Below are positions 39,611-49,519 of a stretch of DNA of 64,000 nt, in pieces (the first letter of the stretch is position 1; the number at the start of each line of letters is the position of its first letter). This DNA comes from Bifidobacterium dentium JCM 1195 = DSM 20436. GTDB taxonomy: Bacteria > Actinomycetota > Actinomycetes > Actinomycetales > Bifidobacteriaceae. The stretch is from assembly GCF_001042595.1 (NCBI RefSeq), contig NZ_AP012326.1:620001-684000 (forward strand), in the 5' to 3' direction. The translations under genes and the position numbers were made by a program. The notes under the pieces were generated by a model that was not told where the DNA came from, searched no databases, and worked only from the letters and a program-made list of their open reading frames with translations.

Positions 39611-40495
39611 ATGGCAAGGGCCCGAACCGTCGAACGATGCCTGGCGGCGCAGCGAAGGACCGGCAGGCAGTTGGTCTTCGCCTTGGGCACCGCATTGGAT
39701 TTGCAGGGTATCGAGCGGCCCAGATATCCACATGGCAGTGGTCTCGCTGATGGGCTGTATGCGGTGATCGGAAGTAATGGTTCCCGTACGGTGTTGCGGG
39801 ATGTGCGTCTGGTGCTCTGGCCCGGGCCGCAGAATCATGTCTCGGCTTATCTTGGCCGCTTGCGCTGTACCGACCCCGTGACGACTTGGGCGATGCATGC
39901 CAATCGGCTGGAAGACGAGGAACTGGTCGTGTTGGGGGATTCAATGATGCGGCGCAATGGGCGTTTGAAAAGGGCCGGGCTTGAGGATTTCCAGTTGTAT
40001 GTCGACCGGCTTGATGATCTTGAGCGGTATGCTGACCTGAAAAGAACCCGGGCCATACGGGGGATCACAAAGATGAGAAGGGCCATCCGCCTGATGAGGG
40101 AGGATACGGATTCCTCTCAGGAGACGAGAACGAGAATCGCTCTGATGCGCTACGGACTTCCCTGCCCGGAAGTGAACCACCCCATCAGAATCGGAAGGTC
40201 TTCGCAGATGTTCCTTGCTGACATGGCTTATCCCGATTTGAAGGTCATCGTTGAATACGATGGTCGTCATCATGCCTCCCAATGGTTGGCGGATATCAAA
40301 AGGCGCGAGGCATTGGAGGATGAAGGGTGGCTGTATGTTCAGGTGACCGCCGAGAATCTCGCGGATGAGTCATCCCAGGAGATGTTGGCCGAACGTGTGG
40401 CCCAGAGGATGTCGCGGCATTCGGTCAAGCCGGTGAAATTGCGCGATCGAATGATCGTGAGGGAGATCGTTGACGGGCGCAGGAAGCACGGATGA
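39611..40495 (+). CDS. DUF559 / PD-(D/E)XK nuclease-like protein
   Basis: 294 residues from ATG 39611, which has GGAGG 7 nt upstream; longer starts at 39545 or 39575 have none. The C-terminal third matches the Vsr-like DUF559 fold: LKVIVEYDGRHH, then WLADIKRREALEDEGWLYVQVTAENL. The N-terminal two thirds resemble AbiEi-like antitoxin/regulator proteins found widely in actinobacteria, an inference from the general layout only. DUF559 proteins are often lone genes in variable regions; its role is unknown. Flanked by the two MITE-like copies. Confidence 0.7.
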   Translation: MARARTVERCLAAQRRTGRQLVFALGTALDLQGIERPRYPHGSGLADGLYAVIGSNGSRTVLRDVRLVLWPGPQNHVSAYLGRLRCTDPVTTWAMHANRLEDEELVVLGDSMMRRNGRLKRAGLEDFQLYVDRLDDLERYADLKRTRAIRGITKMRRAIRLMREDTDSSQETRTRIALMRYGLPCPEVNHPIRIGRSSQMFLADMAYPDLKVIVEYDGRHHASQWLADIKRREALEDEGWLYVQVTAENLADESSQEMLAERVAQRMSRHSVKPVKLRDRMIVREIVDGRRKHG

Positions 40496-40504
40496 ATGGT
40501 TATC

Positions 40505-40606
40505 TTGCTTATAGATGGCGGATACCAGCCGGCATAGCCGGCTTAGGGGGCATCTTTCCTCTGTTTTATGTTTGCCGGTCGTCTGGTATCCGCCATCTAT
40601 AAGCGA
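40505..40606. repeat. MITE-like palindromic element, copy 2
   Basis: Arms of 22 bp (40507-40528 and 40583-40604, GCTTATAGATGGCGG plus ATACCAG) enclose an interior that, reversed, reads TAAAACAGAGGAAAGATG then CCCCCTAA, like the interior of copy 1. It occupies the gap between the DUF559 and metY 3-prime ends, so it could also end both transcripts. Confidence 0.8.
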
Positions 40607-40628
40607 AATAGCGCTACCTTGAATCCAT

Positions 40629-41909
40629 CTACTGTATGGAGGCTAGGGCCTGATCGAGATCGGCGATGATGTCGGCCGCGTTTTCGATGCCACAGCTCAG
40701 ACGCACCAGATCGATGCCCACGCCGGCTTCCTCAAGCTGTTCGTCGGTAAGCTGACGATGCGTGGTGCCCGCCGGATACAGCGTGCAGCTGCGCGCATCG
40801 GCCACATGCGTGGCGATCGACACCATCTTCAGGTGGTCGAGGAATGCGGAGACCTTCTCGCGTCCGCCCGGCACGCCGAAGGAAATCACACCGCAAGTGC
40901 CGTTCGGCATGTACTTCTCGGCCAGCGCATGGTACTTGTCACCTTCGAGCCCCGGGTAGCTCACCCAGCTGATGCGCGAATCGGCATCCAGCCACCGGGC
41001 CACGGCCAGCGCGTTCGCGCAATGGCGTTCCATGCGTACGCCCAACGATTCCATGTGCATGCCCATGATCCACGAGCTGATCGGGGCCGGCGTGGAGCCG
41101 AAATCACGCATGAGCTGTGCGGTGGCCTTGGTGATGTAAGCCGCCTTGCCGAACTCCTTCGCGTAGGTCACGCCATGGTAGGACTCGTCCGGCGTGGTCA
41201 GGCCGGGGAACTTCTCCGCATGCGCCATCCAATCGAAGTCGCCGGAATCCACGATCGCGCCACCCACGCAGGAGCCATGGCCGTCCATGTATTTGGTGGT
41301 GGCGTGGGTCACGATGTCCACGCCGTATTCGAACGGTCGGCAGTTGATCGGCGTCGGGAAGGTGTTGTCGACGATCAGCGGCACGCCATGGCGGTGCGCG
41401 GCGCTCGCAAACTTCTCGAAATCCAATACGATAAGCGCCGGATTGGAAATGGATTCGCCGAACACGGCCTTGGTGTTCGGCCGGAACGCCTCCTCGAGTT
41501 CCTCCTCGGTGCATTCGGGACTCACGAACGTGCATTCGATGCCCATCTTGCGCATGGTCACGTTGATGAGATTGAAGGTTCCTCCGTAGATTGCGGAGGA
41601 GGCTACGATGTGGTCGCCGTTGTTGCAGATGTTGAACAAGGCGAAGAAGTTCGCCGCTTGGCCGGATGAGGTCAGCATCGCGGCGGCGCCGCCTTCCATC
41701 TCGCAGATTTTCGCGGCGATGGTGTCGTTGGTCGGATTCTGCAGGCGAGTATAGAAGTATCCGGCTTCGGATAGGTCGAACAGCCGGCTCATCTGTTCGC
41801 TGGATTGGTATTTGAAGGTCGTCGCCTGAATGATCGGTGGCGTGCGGGATTCGCCGTTGCCTGGCTGGTAGCCTCCCTGCACGCAGGTGGTGTCGACGTT
41901 TTCGTACAT
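40629..41909 (-). CDS. metY: O-acetylhomoserine aminocarboxypropyltransferase (sulfhydrylase)
   Basis: 426 residues from ATG 41909 with GAAGGAG 7 nt upstream. PLP fold type I: SSGQAANFFALFN early, DNTFPTPINCRPFEYGVDI and the PLP lysine in THATTKYMDGHGS. It makes homocysteine from O-acetylhomoserine and sulfide. The long length (over 420) and the motif order favour MetY over cystathionine gamma-synthase. Divergent from xylA. Confidence 0.92.
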   Translation of the reverse strand: MYENVDTTCVQGGYQPGNGESRTPPIIQATTFKYQSSEQMSRLFDLSEAGYFYTRLQNPTNDTIAAKICEMEGGAAAMLTSSGQAANFFALFNICNNGDHIVASSAIYGGTFNLINVTMRKMGIECTFVSPECTEEELEEAFRPNTKAVFGESISNPALIVLDFEKFASAAHRHGVPLIVDNTFPTPINCRPFEYGVDIVTHATTKYMDGHGSCVGGAIVDSGDFDWMAHAEKFPGLTTPDESYHGVTYAKEFGKAAYITKATAQLMRDFGSTPAPISSWIMGMHMESLGVRMERHCANALAVARWLDADSRISWVSYPGLEGDKYHALAEKYMPNGTCGVISFGVPGGREKVSAFLDHLKMVSIATHVADARSCTLYPAGTTHRQLTDEQLEEAGVGIDLVRLSCGIENAADIIADLDQALASIQ

Positions 41910-42027
41910 GGTATCAACTCCTTCGCGCATCTTCGCGGCATGTGTGATGCTGCAACAAACATGGCTACTTTAGCATTGCGCGGGCATTCGGCTGTTTTCC
42001 AACGGAAACGCCGAATAGTTCAGCGAA

Positions 42028-42057
42028 TTGACAAACTTAGGTAGATGAATTTATTAT
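42028..42057 (+). promoter_or_regulatory. xylA promoter with XylR-type operator in the spacer
   Basis: TTGACA at 42028-42033 and TATTAT at 42052-42057 are spaced 18 bp apart. The spacer contains TTAGGTAGATGAAT from 42037, part of a 21-bp site that matches the site before the ROK gene at 17 of 21 positions. Binding there would block RNA polymerase, so repression by the ROK protein is likely. Confidence 0.7.
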
Positions 42058-42132
42058 GTACATCAAGACGGGCGGAAGTCCGCCGGGAAGAATGCTTTAC
42101 CAAAGTAAAAACCAACAGCAAAGGAGCACCCC

Positions 42133-43479
42133 ATGGGTCTGTGGGATATCGATAAGATTCCGTATGTCGGTCGCGAAAAGGGACCGCAGGAAGGTCTGGC
42201 TTTCCACTACTACGACGCCGATAAGGTCGTCGCCGGCAAGAAGATGAAGGATTGGCTGCGCTTCGGCGTCGCTTGGTGGCACACCTTCGATCAGGAGCTC
42301 GTCGATCCGTTCGGCACTGGCACCTCCCAGCGTCCATGGTACGGCAAGTACTCCAATGCCATGGATCAGTCCCTGGCCAAGGTCGATTACGCCTTCGAGT
42401 TCTTCCAGAAGCTCGGCGTCGAATACTTCTGCTTCCATGATCGCGACATCGCTCCGGAAGGCGACACCCTGCGCGAGACCGACGCCAACCTCGACAAGAT
42501 CGTCGACAAGATCGAGGAGAACATGAAGTCCACCGGCGTCAAGCTGCTGTGGAACACCTCCTCCCTGTTCACCAACCCGCGTTTCGTCTCCGGCGCCTCC
42601 ACCTCTCCGTTCGCCGACATCTACGCATATTCCGGTGGCCAGCTGAAGCACTCCCTCGAGATCGCCAAGCGTCTGGGCGCCGAGAACTATGTGTTCTGGG
42701 GCGGCCGCGAAGGCTATGAGAACCTGTGGAACACCCAGATGAAGCGTGAGCAGGAGCACATGGCCAAGTTCTTCCACATGTGCCATGAGTATGCTCAGGA
42801 GATCGGCCTGGATGCCCAGTTCCTGATCGAACCGAAGGCCAAGGAGCCGACGATGCACCAGTACGACTTCGATGCATCCACCGCCATCGCCTTCCTGAAG
42901 ACCTACGACATCGACTTCATGAAGCTGAATCTGGAAGGCAACCACGCCAACCTGGCCGGCCATACCTACCAGCACGAAATCCGTACCGCCCGTGAAGCCG
43001 GCGTGCTCGGCTCCCTCGACGCCAACCAGGGCGACAAGCTCATCGGCTGGGACATGGATGAGTTCCCGACCGACCTGTACGAGACCTCCACCGTCATGTG
43101 GGAAGTCCTCGCCGCTGGTCAGATCGGCCCTCACGGTGGCCTGAACTTCGACGCCAAGCCGCGCCGTACCTCCTTCTACGCCGAGGATCTGTTCCGCTCC
43201 CACATCGCTGGTATGGATTCCTTCGCCGCAGGCCTCCTGGTTGCCGCCAAGATGCACGAGGACAAGTTCATCGAGAACCTGCAGGCCGAGCGTTACAGCT
43301 CCTACGACTCCGGAATCGGCGCGACCATCGAAGACGGCACCGCGACCCTGGCTTCCCTCGAAGAGTACGCTCTGGACATCCCGCAGGCCAAGCTCATCGA
43401 GGCCACCAAGTCCGATCATCTTGAGTCCGTCAAGGCCACGATCAACAACTACATGGTCGAGGCTCTGGCCGAGGCCTGA
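42133..43479 (+). CDS. xylA: Xylose isomerase
   Basis: 448 residues with AAAGGAG upstream. Motifs: [11 protein letters not shown] with the catalytic His, [28 protein letters not shown] for metal binding and [18 protein letters not shown]. It converts D-xylose to D-xylulose, the first step toward xylulose 5-phosphate and the phosphoketolase shunt. The strongly biased codon use suggests high expression. Preceded by the XylR-type site, followed by a terminator. Confidence 0.97.
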   Translation: MGLWDIDKIPYVGREKGPQEGLAFHYYDADKVVAGKKMKDWLRFGVAWWHTFDQELVDPFGTGTSQRPWYGKYSNAMDQSLAKVDYAFEFFQKLGVEYFCFHDRDIAPEGDTLRETDANLDKIVDKIEENMKSTGVKLLWNTSSLFTNPRFVSGASTSPFADIYAYSGGQLKHSLEIAKRLGAENYVFWGGREGYENLWNTQMKREQEHMAKFFHMCHEYAQEIGLDAQFLIEPKAKEPTMHQYDFDASTAIAFLKTYDIDFMKLNLEGNHANLAGHTYQHEIRTAREAGVLGSLDANQGDKLIGWDMDEFPTDLYETSTVMWEVLAAGQIGPHGGLNFDAKPRRTSFYAEDLFRSHIAGMDSFAAGLLVAAKMHEDKFIENLQAERYSSYDSGIGATIEDGTATLASLEEYALDIPQAKLIEATKSDHLESVKATINNYMVEALAEA

Positions 43480-43562
43480 GTTGAGGTCCGGGTTCGTCCG
43501 AACCCATGATTCATCACTGAATCGCACAGTCCGGCCCGACTGCAACGGGGCCGTGTAAGGCG

Positions 43563-43585
43563 AACCGGGGCATCGTGCCCCGGTT
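43563..43585 (+). terminator. Hairpin after xylA (no U-tract)
   Basis: AACCGGGGC and GCCCCGGTT, a 9-bp stem about 85 bp after the xylA stop, followed by CCCTCC. A second hairpin with a T-run follows at 43625, so this may only stabilise the transcript end. Confidence 0.45.
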
Positions 43586-43624
43586 CCCTCCGATCTTTCT
43601 CTCCTGATACTCCTTCCAAGAAGG

Positions 43625-43659
43625 TCGCCTGCGGGGCAGCATAGCCCGCAGGCGATTTT
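43625..43659 (+). terminator. Rho-independent terminator downstream of xylA
   Basis: TCGCCTGCGGG pairs with CCCGCAGGCGA around 9 nt and TTTTC follows. Confidence 0.75.
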
Positions 43660-43726
43660 CCGTTGTACGCATCACTTCGAGATGTTCGATTCTTTACCGC
43701 GAGATCCGTCCGCAAAGGCGCGAGCC

Positions 43727-44755
43727 ATGACGATTGCAGCAACAACCATCACCAATCCGATTCTCAGTGGCATGTATCCCGATCCAAGTTGGATCTGGGA
43801 TGACCTTCGTGGGCAGGTCGTACTTGTCAATTCCTCATTCGAATGTGTTCCCGGTCTGCCGATCCATGTGTCCGAAGACCTTTCGCATTGGAGCCATGTG
43901 GCCGATGCCATCGATGCCGATATGGCCCGACGTCTGCTGATTCCGTTCGTTGAGGATTCGGGTGGCGTCTATGCTCCGACCTTGCGCAGCATCGCGGGCA
44001 AATATGTGATCGCCTCCACGGTGGCCCGCATCGACATGGATAAGGCGATTGCGGCGGGGTGTGCACGGTCGGAACTGGATGATGCGATACGGTCCGCAGG
44101 TAATTTCATCATCGAAGCCGACGCGATTGAGGGACCTTGGCGTGGCCCGTTCTGGATTTCCGGTGCGGAGGGCATTGATCCGGATGTGTTCGAGGACCGG
44201 GACGGCAATGTGTATTGGACGCAGACCAGACCCGCCATTCATCCGCAGTGGGAGGGACAGACCGAAATCTGGACCCAACGCATTGATGCGGATTCCTGGT
44301 CATTACTCGAAGATGGGGCTCCGGCTGGCCGAGGGAAGACGATTATCTGGCGTGGATACGGTATGGAGGCGGTATGGGCCGAAGGGCCGCATTTGTACCG
44401 TATCGGTGATTACGTATATCTGCTGACGGCTGAGGGCGGTACGGGTTTCGAACACAGTGAGATGGCCATGCGGATGTATGCTCCGAATGGTTTGGCTGAA
44501 GCGTTCGCCAAGTATGAACGTATGGCCGTCGAAGTGGGGGAGCGGATACCGTCGGTGCGCGAAGGCGAACGGTGCTACTTGGGCAATGCGATTCGCGCGT
44601 TTCATGTCGATAGGAAGAATCCGATACTCACGCATCGCCATTGGGGCATGTCCGAACCGGTGCAATGCGTCGGTCATGCGGATTTGCTGCAGCATCCGCA
44701 ATTCGGTTGGTGGATGATGGCCGGGTTCTGGCCGAATTCGATGCGCGGTTCCTGA
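43727..44755 (+). pseudogene. Truncated GH43 beta-xylosidase/arabinofuranosidase-type gene
   Basis: Reading from ATG 43727 (AAAGG upstream) the product has 342 residues, against 540 in the intact relative at 49520. All three GH43 acidic residues survive: D19 (MYPDPSW), D151 (GIDPDVFED) and E219 (WAEGPHLYR). The protein stops at HPQFGWWMMAGFWPNSMRGS, just before the last blade closes; the usual GRETF ending and C-terminal beta-sandwich are absent, and no other frame downstream continues them. A 3-prime deletion is likely; activity is doubtful. Confidence 0.7.
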
Positions 44756-44855
44756 GTGCGGAATGGGCGGGTGGTTTTGTTGGCTGTATGGCGGGATTGT
44801 CCGATTAGGTCGAGGCATATGCGCGGGATGGCGCGGCTCGACCGTTCCGACCTGA

Positions 44856-45884
44856 CTATTGGTTCAACTGCTGCGTGCTATTACGCACCACCAGCGACGT
44901 GGGCATGATGACGTGCGGTTGCAGTACGTCATCGGTGGTCAGCGCTTCGACGAGCATGCGTACCGAGGCGCGAGCCATGTCCTGCAGAGGCTGTTTGACG
45001 GTGGTCAATGCCGGACCGAGGAAGGATGCCGTCTGCACGTCGTCGAAGCCGACGACCGACAAATCCTCCGGAATGCGTAGTCCGAGCTGTCTGGCAGCTT
45101 CGTACACGCCCATCGCTTGCAGGTCGCTGCCGGCGAAGATGGCGGTCGGCCTGTGTGGGTTTTCCAGTAGCGAGATGGCCTGCGCGTAACCTCCCGGGGT
45201 GGTGAAGTCGCCTTCGGTGATGAGTTCAGGGTCGGCGGAGATGCCGTGTTCCGCAAGGGCGGACGTGTATCCGTCGAGACGCGCTTTGGAGCACATCATT
45301 TCCTCCGGGCCGGTGATGATGCCGATACGTTGGTGTCCGAGGGCGAGCAGATGTCGGGTGGCGATCACGCCACCGGTCCAATTGTCCGCCTGTACGGACA
45401 ATGTGGCCGGATCCGGGTCTCCGAATGGGTCGAACAGAACGAAGGGAATGCCGCGGGAATGCAGTTTGTTCCGTTCGATGCGGGTCAGGTTGGAGAAAAC
45501 GAGGATGGCGCCGGCGATTTGCCTGCGCAACATGTTGTCGATCCAGGTCGAGTCGGGATGCCGACGGTCGCCGCCCTCCGTGGTGATGACGCTGAGGTCA
45601 TGCAGTTTGGCTTCCCGAATGGCGCCGCGCATGACTTCCAGGGCCCAGACGTTATCGAAGTCCTGGAAGACGATTTCGATGAGTTTTTGTTTTTTGCCGG
45701 TTGTCGCCTTGCGTGAATAGCCGTATTTTTTGAGGACGGCGTTGATGGTTCGTCTGGTTGCTTCGGATACGTCCGCACGTCCGTTGAGCGCCTTGGATAC
45801 CGTGGCGAGGGAGTAGCCGGTTTCCTTGGCGATGTCGGCCAGTCTGATTGACTGTTTGCCATGTTCTGTTGCTTTACGAACCAT
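44856..45884 (-). CDS. LacI-family transcriptional regulator of the xylo-oligosaccharide locus
   Basis: 342 residues from ATG 45884 with AAGGAG eight bases upstream. HTH at the N-terminus: IRLADIAKETGYSLATVSKALNGRADVSEATRR (recognition helix SLATVSKALN), then a hinge and a periplasmic-binding-type sensor domain (SVVGFDDVQTASFLGPALTTVKQP). It faces away from the transporter genes across a shared control region carrying CGAAAnTTTCG sites. The inducer is probably a xylose or arabinose oligosaccharide. Confidence 0.85.
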   Translation of the reverse strand: MVRKATEHGKQSIRLADIAKETGYSLATVSKALNGRADVSEATRRTINAVLKKYGYSRKATTGKKQKLIEIVFQDFDNVWALEVMRGAIREAKLHDLSVITTEGGDRRHPDSTWIDNMLRRQIAGAILVFSNLTRIERNKLHSRGIPFVLFDPFGDPDPATLSVQADNWTGGVIATRHLLALGHQRIGIITGPEEMMCSKARLDGYTSALAEHGISADPELITEGDFTTPGGYAQAISLLENPHRPTAIFAGSDLQAMGVYEAARQLGLRIPEDLSVVGFDDVQTASFLGPALTTVKQPLQDMARASVRMLVEALTTDDVLQPHVIMPTSLVVRNSTQQLNQ

Positions 45885-45925
45885 GAGTGGGTCTCCTTCT
45901 GACATCATTCTATACGCTTGGAGAG

Positions 45926-46091
45926 CGAAAGTTTCGAATTACGGATTTCGAAACTTTCGGATTATGTGGATGTATTGGATTCGTTGAAATATCAACGATT
46001 TTTGAAGTTAGTTTGGTGAGTATATTAATTTGACTCGCAATATATTATTCAATTATCCTAGTGATACAACGAAATTAAAACGAAAATTTCG
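45926..46091. promoter_or_regulatory. LacI-type operator array and promoter of the oligosaccharide importer
   Basis: CGAAAGTTTCG (45926-45936), CGAAACTTTCG (45949-45959) and CGAAAATTTCG (46081-46091) match CGAAAnTTTCG; CGAAGCTTTCG at 46190-46200 differs by one. TTGACT at 46030-46035 and TATCCT at 46054-46059 form an 18-bp spaced promoter. The third site would fall about 15-20 bp after its start, a normal repressor position. The first two would serve lacI autoregulation. The rest of the 366-bp gap (45885-46250) has AT-rich sequence and no gene. Confidence 0.7.
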
Positions 46092-46250
46092 AGGCAAGAT
46101 GAATCAAAGGCCGATTCCATCTTTCCAAGCTGATATGCGTTGCGAACGTTTCATCAGCTGTTCGCCAATCCATCGTTGATATGCGCTTTCGAAGCTTTCG
46201 TTCTTTCGATGCCGTCAGTATCGATGGCGATTCATAACAAGGAGAAGACA

Positions 46251-47531
46251 ATGAAGTTCAAAACCGCTGCCGCGGCCGCACTGGCCGTGGCCACCATACT
46301 GGGCATGGGAGCCTGCGGCTCCACTGATTCCAGCTCCGGAGGAAAGACCGAAATTGTGGTGTGGGAGAATTCCACCACCGGTGACGGCAAGAAGTTCTGG
46401 GAAGACGCCGCTGCCGCTTATGAGAAGAAGAATCCCAACGTTCATATCAAGATCGAAGCCATTCAGAATGAAGATATGGATGGCAAGCTCCAGACGGCCT
46501 TGCAGGATCCTGATTCGGCGCCGGACGTCTTTCTTGCACGCGGCGGTCAAAAGTTGCGTGATGTAGTTGAGGCAGGCCAGGCGATGGACCTGACCGATAA
46601 GATTTCCGATACCGTTAAGACCCAGATGAAGACGGCACTTGCCGCGGATACCATCGATGGAAAAATCTATGGTGTTCCGCAATCCGTGCTCCCCGGCGGA
46701 ATCTGGTATTCCAAGGATTTGTTTGCCAAGGCCGGAATCACCGAGGTTCCGACGACTTGGAGCGAATTTGCGACGGCAGTGCAGAAACTCAAGGATGCAG
46801 GCATTACGCCGATTGCCGTAGGTGGCAAGGACGCCTGGCCCGCCGCGCATTGGTGGTACTGGTTCGCCCTTCGTGAGTGCTCGGCCGATACGTTTGAAAA
46901 GGCGCAGTCCACCAAGGATTTCAGTGATTCCTGCTGGACCAGAACGGGAGATGATGTTCAGAAGTTGCTTGATCTTGATGCATTCAATGATGGCTTTCTG
47001 ACCACGTCGGCGCAACAGGGCGCAAGCTCATCCGCAGGTCTTCTTGCCAACCATATGGCTGCCATGGAGCTTATGGGAGGTTGGGAACCGGGTGTGGTCC
47101 GTGACCTCACTCCCGACAAGAAGGATATGGCGGATCTTGGGTATTTCGCTTTTCCCACCGTTGAAGGCGGACAGGGTGATCCCAGCGCGATTATGGGCGG
47201 TTCCGATGGCATGACCGTAGGCGCTTGGGCACCTGAAGAGGCTGTCGATTTCCTGAATTTCATTTCGGAGAAGGAATGGCAGGAGAAGTTCGCCAAGGCA
47301 TTTGCTACGATTCCAGCTTCTAAGGAGGCGCAGGATGCGGTGACCAGTGACGCATTGAAGCAGGTTTTGTCGGTGTACGACAATGCGTCTTCGGTCTCCA
47401 TGTGGCTGGACACGGTGTTCGGACAGAACATCGGCAACGCCCTTAATGAGGGTGTGGTCAACATGATGGCCGGCAAAGGCAGCGCCGAAGACATCGTCAA
47501 GGGTGTTGAGAAAGCGGCTGCCAAAGGCTGA
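46251..47531 (+). CDS. Oligosaccharide ABC transporter substrate-binding lipoprotein
   Basis: 426 residues from ATG 46251 with AAGGAG upstream. Signal peptide ends in lipobox LGMGAC, lipid Cys at 22. The body has family 1 binding-protein features (VVWENSTTGDGKKFWEDAAAAYE, VFLARGGQ, AHWWYWFALRECS). It sits in front of two MalF/MalG-type permeases and a beta-xylosidase, so xylo- or arabinoxylo-oligosaccharides are the likely ligand. The ATPase is absent here; a shared MsmK-like subunit must come from elsewhere. Confidence 0.88.
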   Translation: MKFKTAAAAALAVATILGMGACGSTDSSSGGKTEIVVWENSTTGDGKKFWEDAAAAYEKKNPNVHIKIEAIQNEDMDGKLQTALQDPDSAPDVFLARGGQKLRDVVEAGQAMDLTDKISDTVKTQMKTALAADTIDGKIYGVPQSVLPGGIWYSKDLFAKAGITEVPTTWSEFATAVQKLKDAGITPIAVGGKDAWPAAHWWYWFALRECSADTFEKAQSTKDFSDSCWTRTGDDVQKLLDLDAFNDGFLTTSAQQGASSSAGLLANHMAAMELMGGWEPGVVRDLTPDKKDMADLGYFAFPTVEGGQGDPSAIMGGSDGMTVGAWAPEEAVDFLNFISEKEWQEKFAKAFATIPASKEAQDAVTSDALKQVLSVYDNASSVSMWLDTVFGQNIGNALNEGVVNMMAGKGSAEDIVKGVEKAAAKG

Positions 47532-47602
47532 CGATATCGACCGGATGTGGGGGCTTGCCGGAAGCGGGCAGGTCCCCACGGCGCAAAGAGGAGATTCCAC
47601 CC

Positions 47603-48598
47603 ATGTCAAAGCGTTGCGATCAAAGCGGGATTCGACCGAATGGTCTGTCGGATACGGCTCGTAAGCATTTCGAGATTGGAGTGCTTTCGATTCCTGCCCT
47701 AGTGATGTTCCTCGGTTTTGTGATTCTTCCTGTGATTATGGCGGCATATTACGGCTTCTTTCGATGGAAGGGATATGGGAAGCCGCAGGTCAACGGCCAA
47801 TTCGTCGGATTCGAGAATTACAAGATCATTCTCACGGATCCGAACTTTCAGGAGGCACTCGGCCATACGCTTTTCGTAGTCGTCGCTTCCTTGGTGATCC
47901 AAGGCCCCCTGGCCATTCTTTTCGCTCTCCTGCTGAACCAGAAATTTAAAGGCCGTGCTCTGATTCGGACCCTGATTTTCGTGCCATACGTCGTATCGGA
48001 AGTCATCGTTGGCACGGGTTGGAGCCTGATGCTGCAACCGACCGGCGCGGTGAATGCGGTATTGGCGAAATTCGGCATCAGCGGCGCTGATTGGATTGCC
48101 GATCCGAAGATAGCGATATGGACCCTTATGTTCATCATTTCGTGGAAATATATCGGCTTCGCCGTCATTCTCATGATTGCTGGCATGCAGTCGATCCCTG
48201 AAGACCTGTATGAGGCGGCAAAAGTCGATGGTGCCGGATTCTGGCGGCAGCAATGGAGCATTACGCTGCCTCTGCTGGGGCCGACGATTCGTATGTGGGC
48301 CTTTATGTCCATCATCGGCTCCTTGCAGTTGTTCGATCTGGTGTACATCATCTGGGGACAGTACGTGTCATCGACCGCAGGCACCTCCACAATGGCGACA
48401 TACATGGTTCGAGAAGGGCGCTTGGCGAATAACTACGGATATGGTTCCGCGGTGGCTGTGGTGATTTTCGTCATTTCCTTGGTCATCGCGCTGACATATC
48501 AGCATATTGTCATGAACCGTGACCTGGATGGCGCTTTGACGGATGGCAAGCGCGGGAAACGTTCACATGGAACAATCGTAACAAGCGAGGTGGCATGA
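47603..48598 (+). CDS. Oligosaccharide ABC transporter permease (MalF-type)
   Basis: 331 residues from ATG 47603 after GAGGAGA. Six membrane segments; the EAA loop that docks with the ATPase is DLYEAAKVDGAGFWRQQWSITLPLL. Second of three importer genes, 71 bp after the binding protein and overlapping the next permease by 4 bases. Confidence 0.9.
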   Translation: MSKRCDQSGIRPNGLSDTARKHFEIGVLSIPALVMFLGFVILPVIMAAYYGFFRWKGYGKPQVNGQFVGFENYKIILTDPNFQEALGHTLFVVVASLVIQGPLAILFALLLNQKFKGRALIRTLIFVPYVVSEVIVGTGWSLMLQPTGAVNAVLAKFGISGADWIADPKIAIWTLMFIISWKYIGFAVILMIAGMQSIPEDLYEAAKVDGAGFWRQQWSITLPLLGPTIRMWAFMSIIGSLQLFDLVYIIWGQYVSSTAGTSTMATYMVREGRLANNYGYGSAVAVVIFVISLVIALTYQHIVMNRDLDGALTDGKRGKRSHGTIVTSEVA

Positions 48599-49497
48599 GC
48601 ATGACTACCGTATCTCAAACGAGCGGCCCGAACGCTCGAGGCGATACGCACGACCCGTATGCGTTGAGGAAATCGTCAAAGACTCCCTGGGGCCATCCCA
48701 TTGTGTACGTTCTATCCCTTGTATTGGTTCTGATTTGCGTGACGCCGGTAGTGTATATCATCATCGGCGGTTTCCGAACGAATTCGCAAATCACGCGCGA
48801 CCCTGCAGGGATGCCGAACCCGTGGAATTTTGAAAACTATAAGACGGTGTTCGCTTCGAACACGTTCTGGAGCGAACTGGTCAACTCGCTCATCGTCTCC
48901 TTGGGAACCATGGTGGGAGTCGTGGCCCTGGCGCTCATGGTAAGCTTTGTCATCGCACGGTACCGTTTCAGGCTCAATAAGGCCTTGTATTCACTGTTTG
49001 CTGCGGGAATGATGTTTCCGATCACGGTGGCCATCACGCCGTTGTACCTCTTGCTGCGCAATCTGCACCTGATCAATAGCCACCTCGGCATTGTTCTGCC
49101 TCAGATTGCCTTCGGGCTTCCCCAGGCGATCATCATCATGGTTCCTTTTTTGAAATCGATTCCCTTGGAACTTGAGGAGGCCGCCGAACTTGATGGTTGC
49201 TCGCGACTGGGATTCTTCTTTAGGATGGTGCTGCCGCTAAGTGGCCCCGGCGTGGCTACCGTGGCCATTCTGACGTTCGTCAGTAGTTGGAATGCGTATA
49301 TGTTGCCGTTGTTCCTGCTCAATGATTCGAGCAAGTATACGTTGCCGTTGGGCGTTCAGATGTTCAGTTCGCAACATTCCGTGGACACTGCTCAGGTGCT
49401 GGCGTTCACGTCGCTTTCCATGATTCCCGCCTTGATCTGCTTCACGATCTTCCAGAAGAAAATCGTCGGCGGCCTTGCCGGCGCGGTCAAGGGCTGA
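48595..49497 (+). CDS. Oligosaccharide ABC transporter permease (MalG-type)
   Basis: 300 residues; ATG 48595 overlaps the previous stop (ATG 48601 is an alternative). Six membrane segments after an N-terminal tail, EAA loop LEEAAELDGCSRLGFFFRMVLPL. Forms the membrane channel with the gene before it and leads into the GH43 gene 22 bp downstream. Confidence 0.9.
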   Translation: MSMTTVSQTSGPNARGDTHDPYALRKSSKTPWGHPIVYVLSLVLVLICVTPVVYIIIGGFRTNSQITRDPAGMPNPWNFENYKTVFASNTFWSELVNSLIVSLGTMVGVVALALMVSFVIARYRFRLNKALYSLFAAGMMFPITVAITPLYLLLRNLHLINSHLGIVLPQIAFGLPQAIIIMVPFLKSIPLELEEAAELDGCSRLGFFFRMVLPLSGPGVATVAILTFVSSWNAYMLPLFLLNDSSKYTLPLGVQMFSSQHSVDTAQVLAFTSLSMIPALICFTIFQKKIVGGLAGAVKG

Positions 49498-49519
49498 GAG
49501 CGAAAGGAACCCTACCATT

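Noticed and set aside
44756..44855. A frameshift joining the truncated GH43 to a C-terminal part
   Set aside because: None of the three frames after 44756 gives GH43-like sequence before the lacI end, so deletion is more likely than a frameshift.
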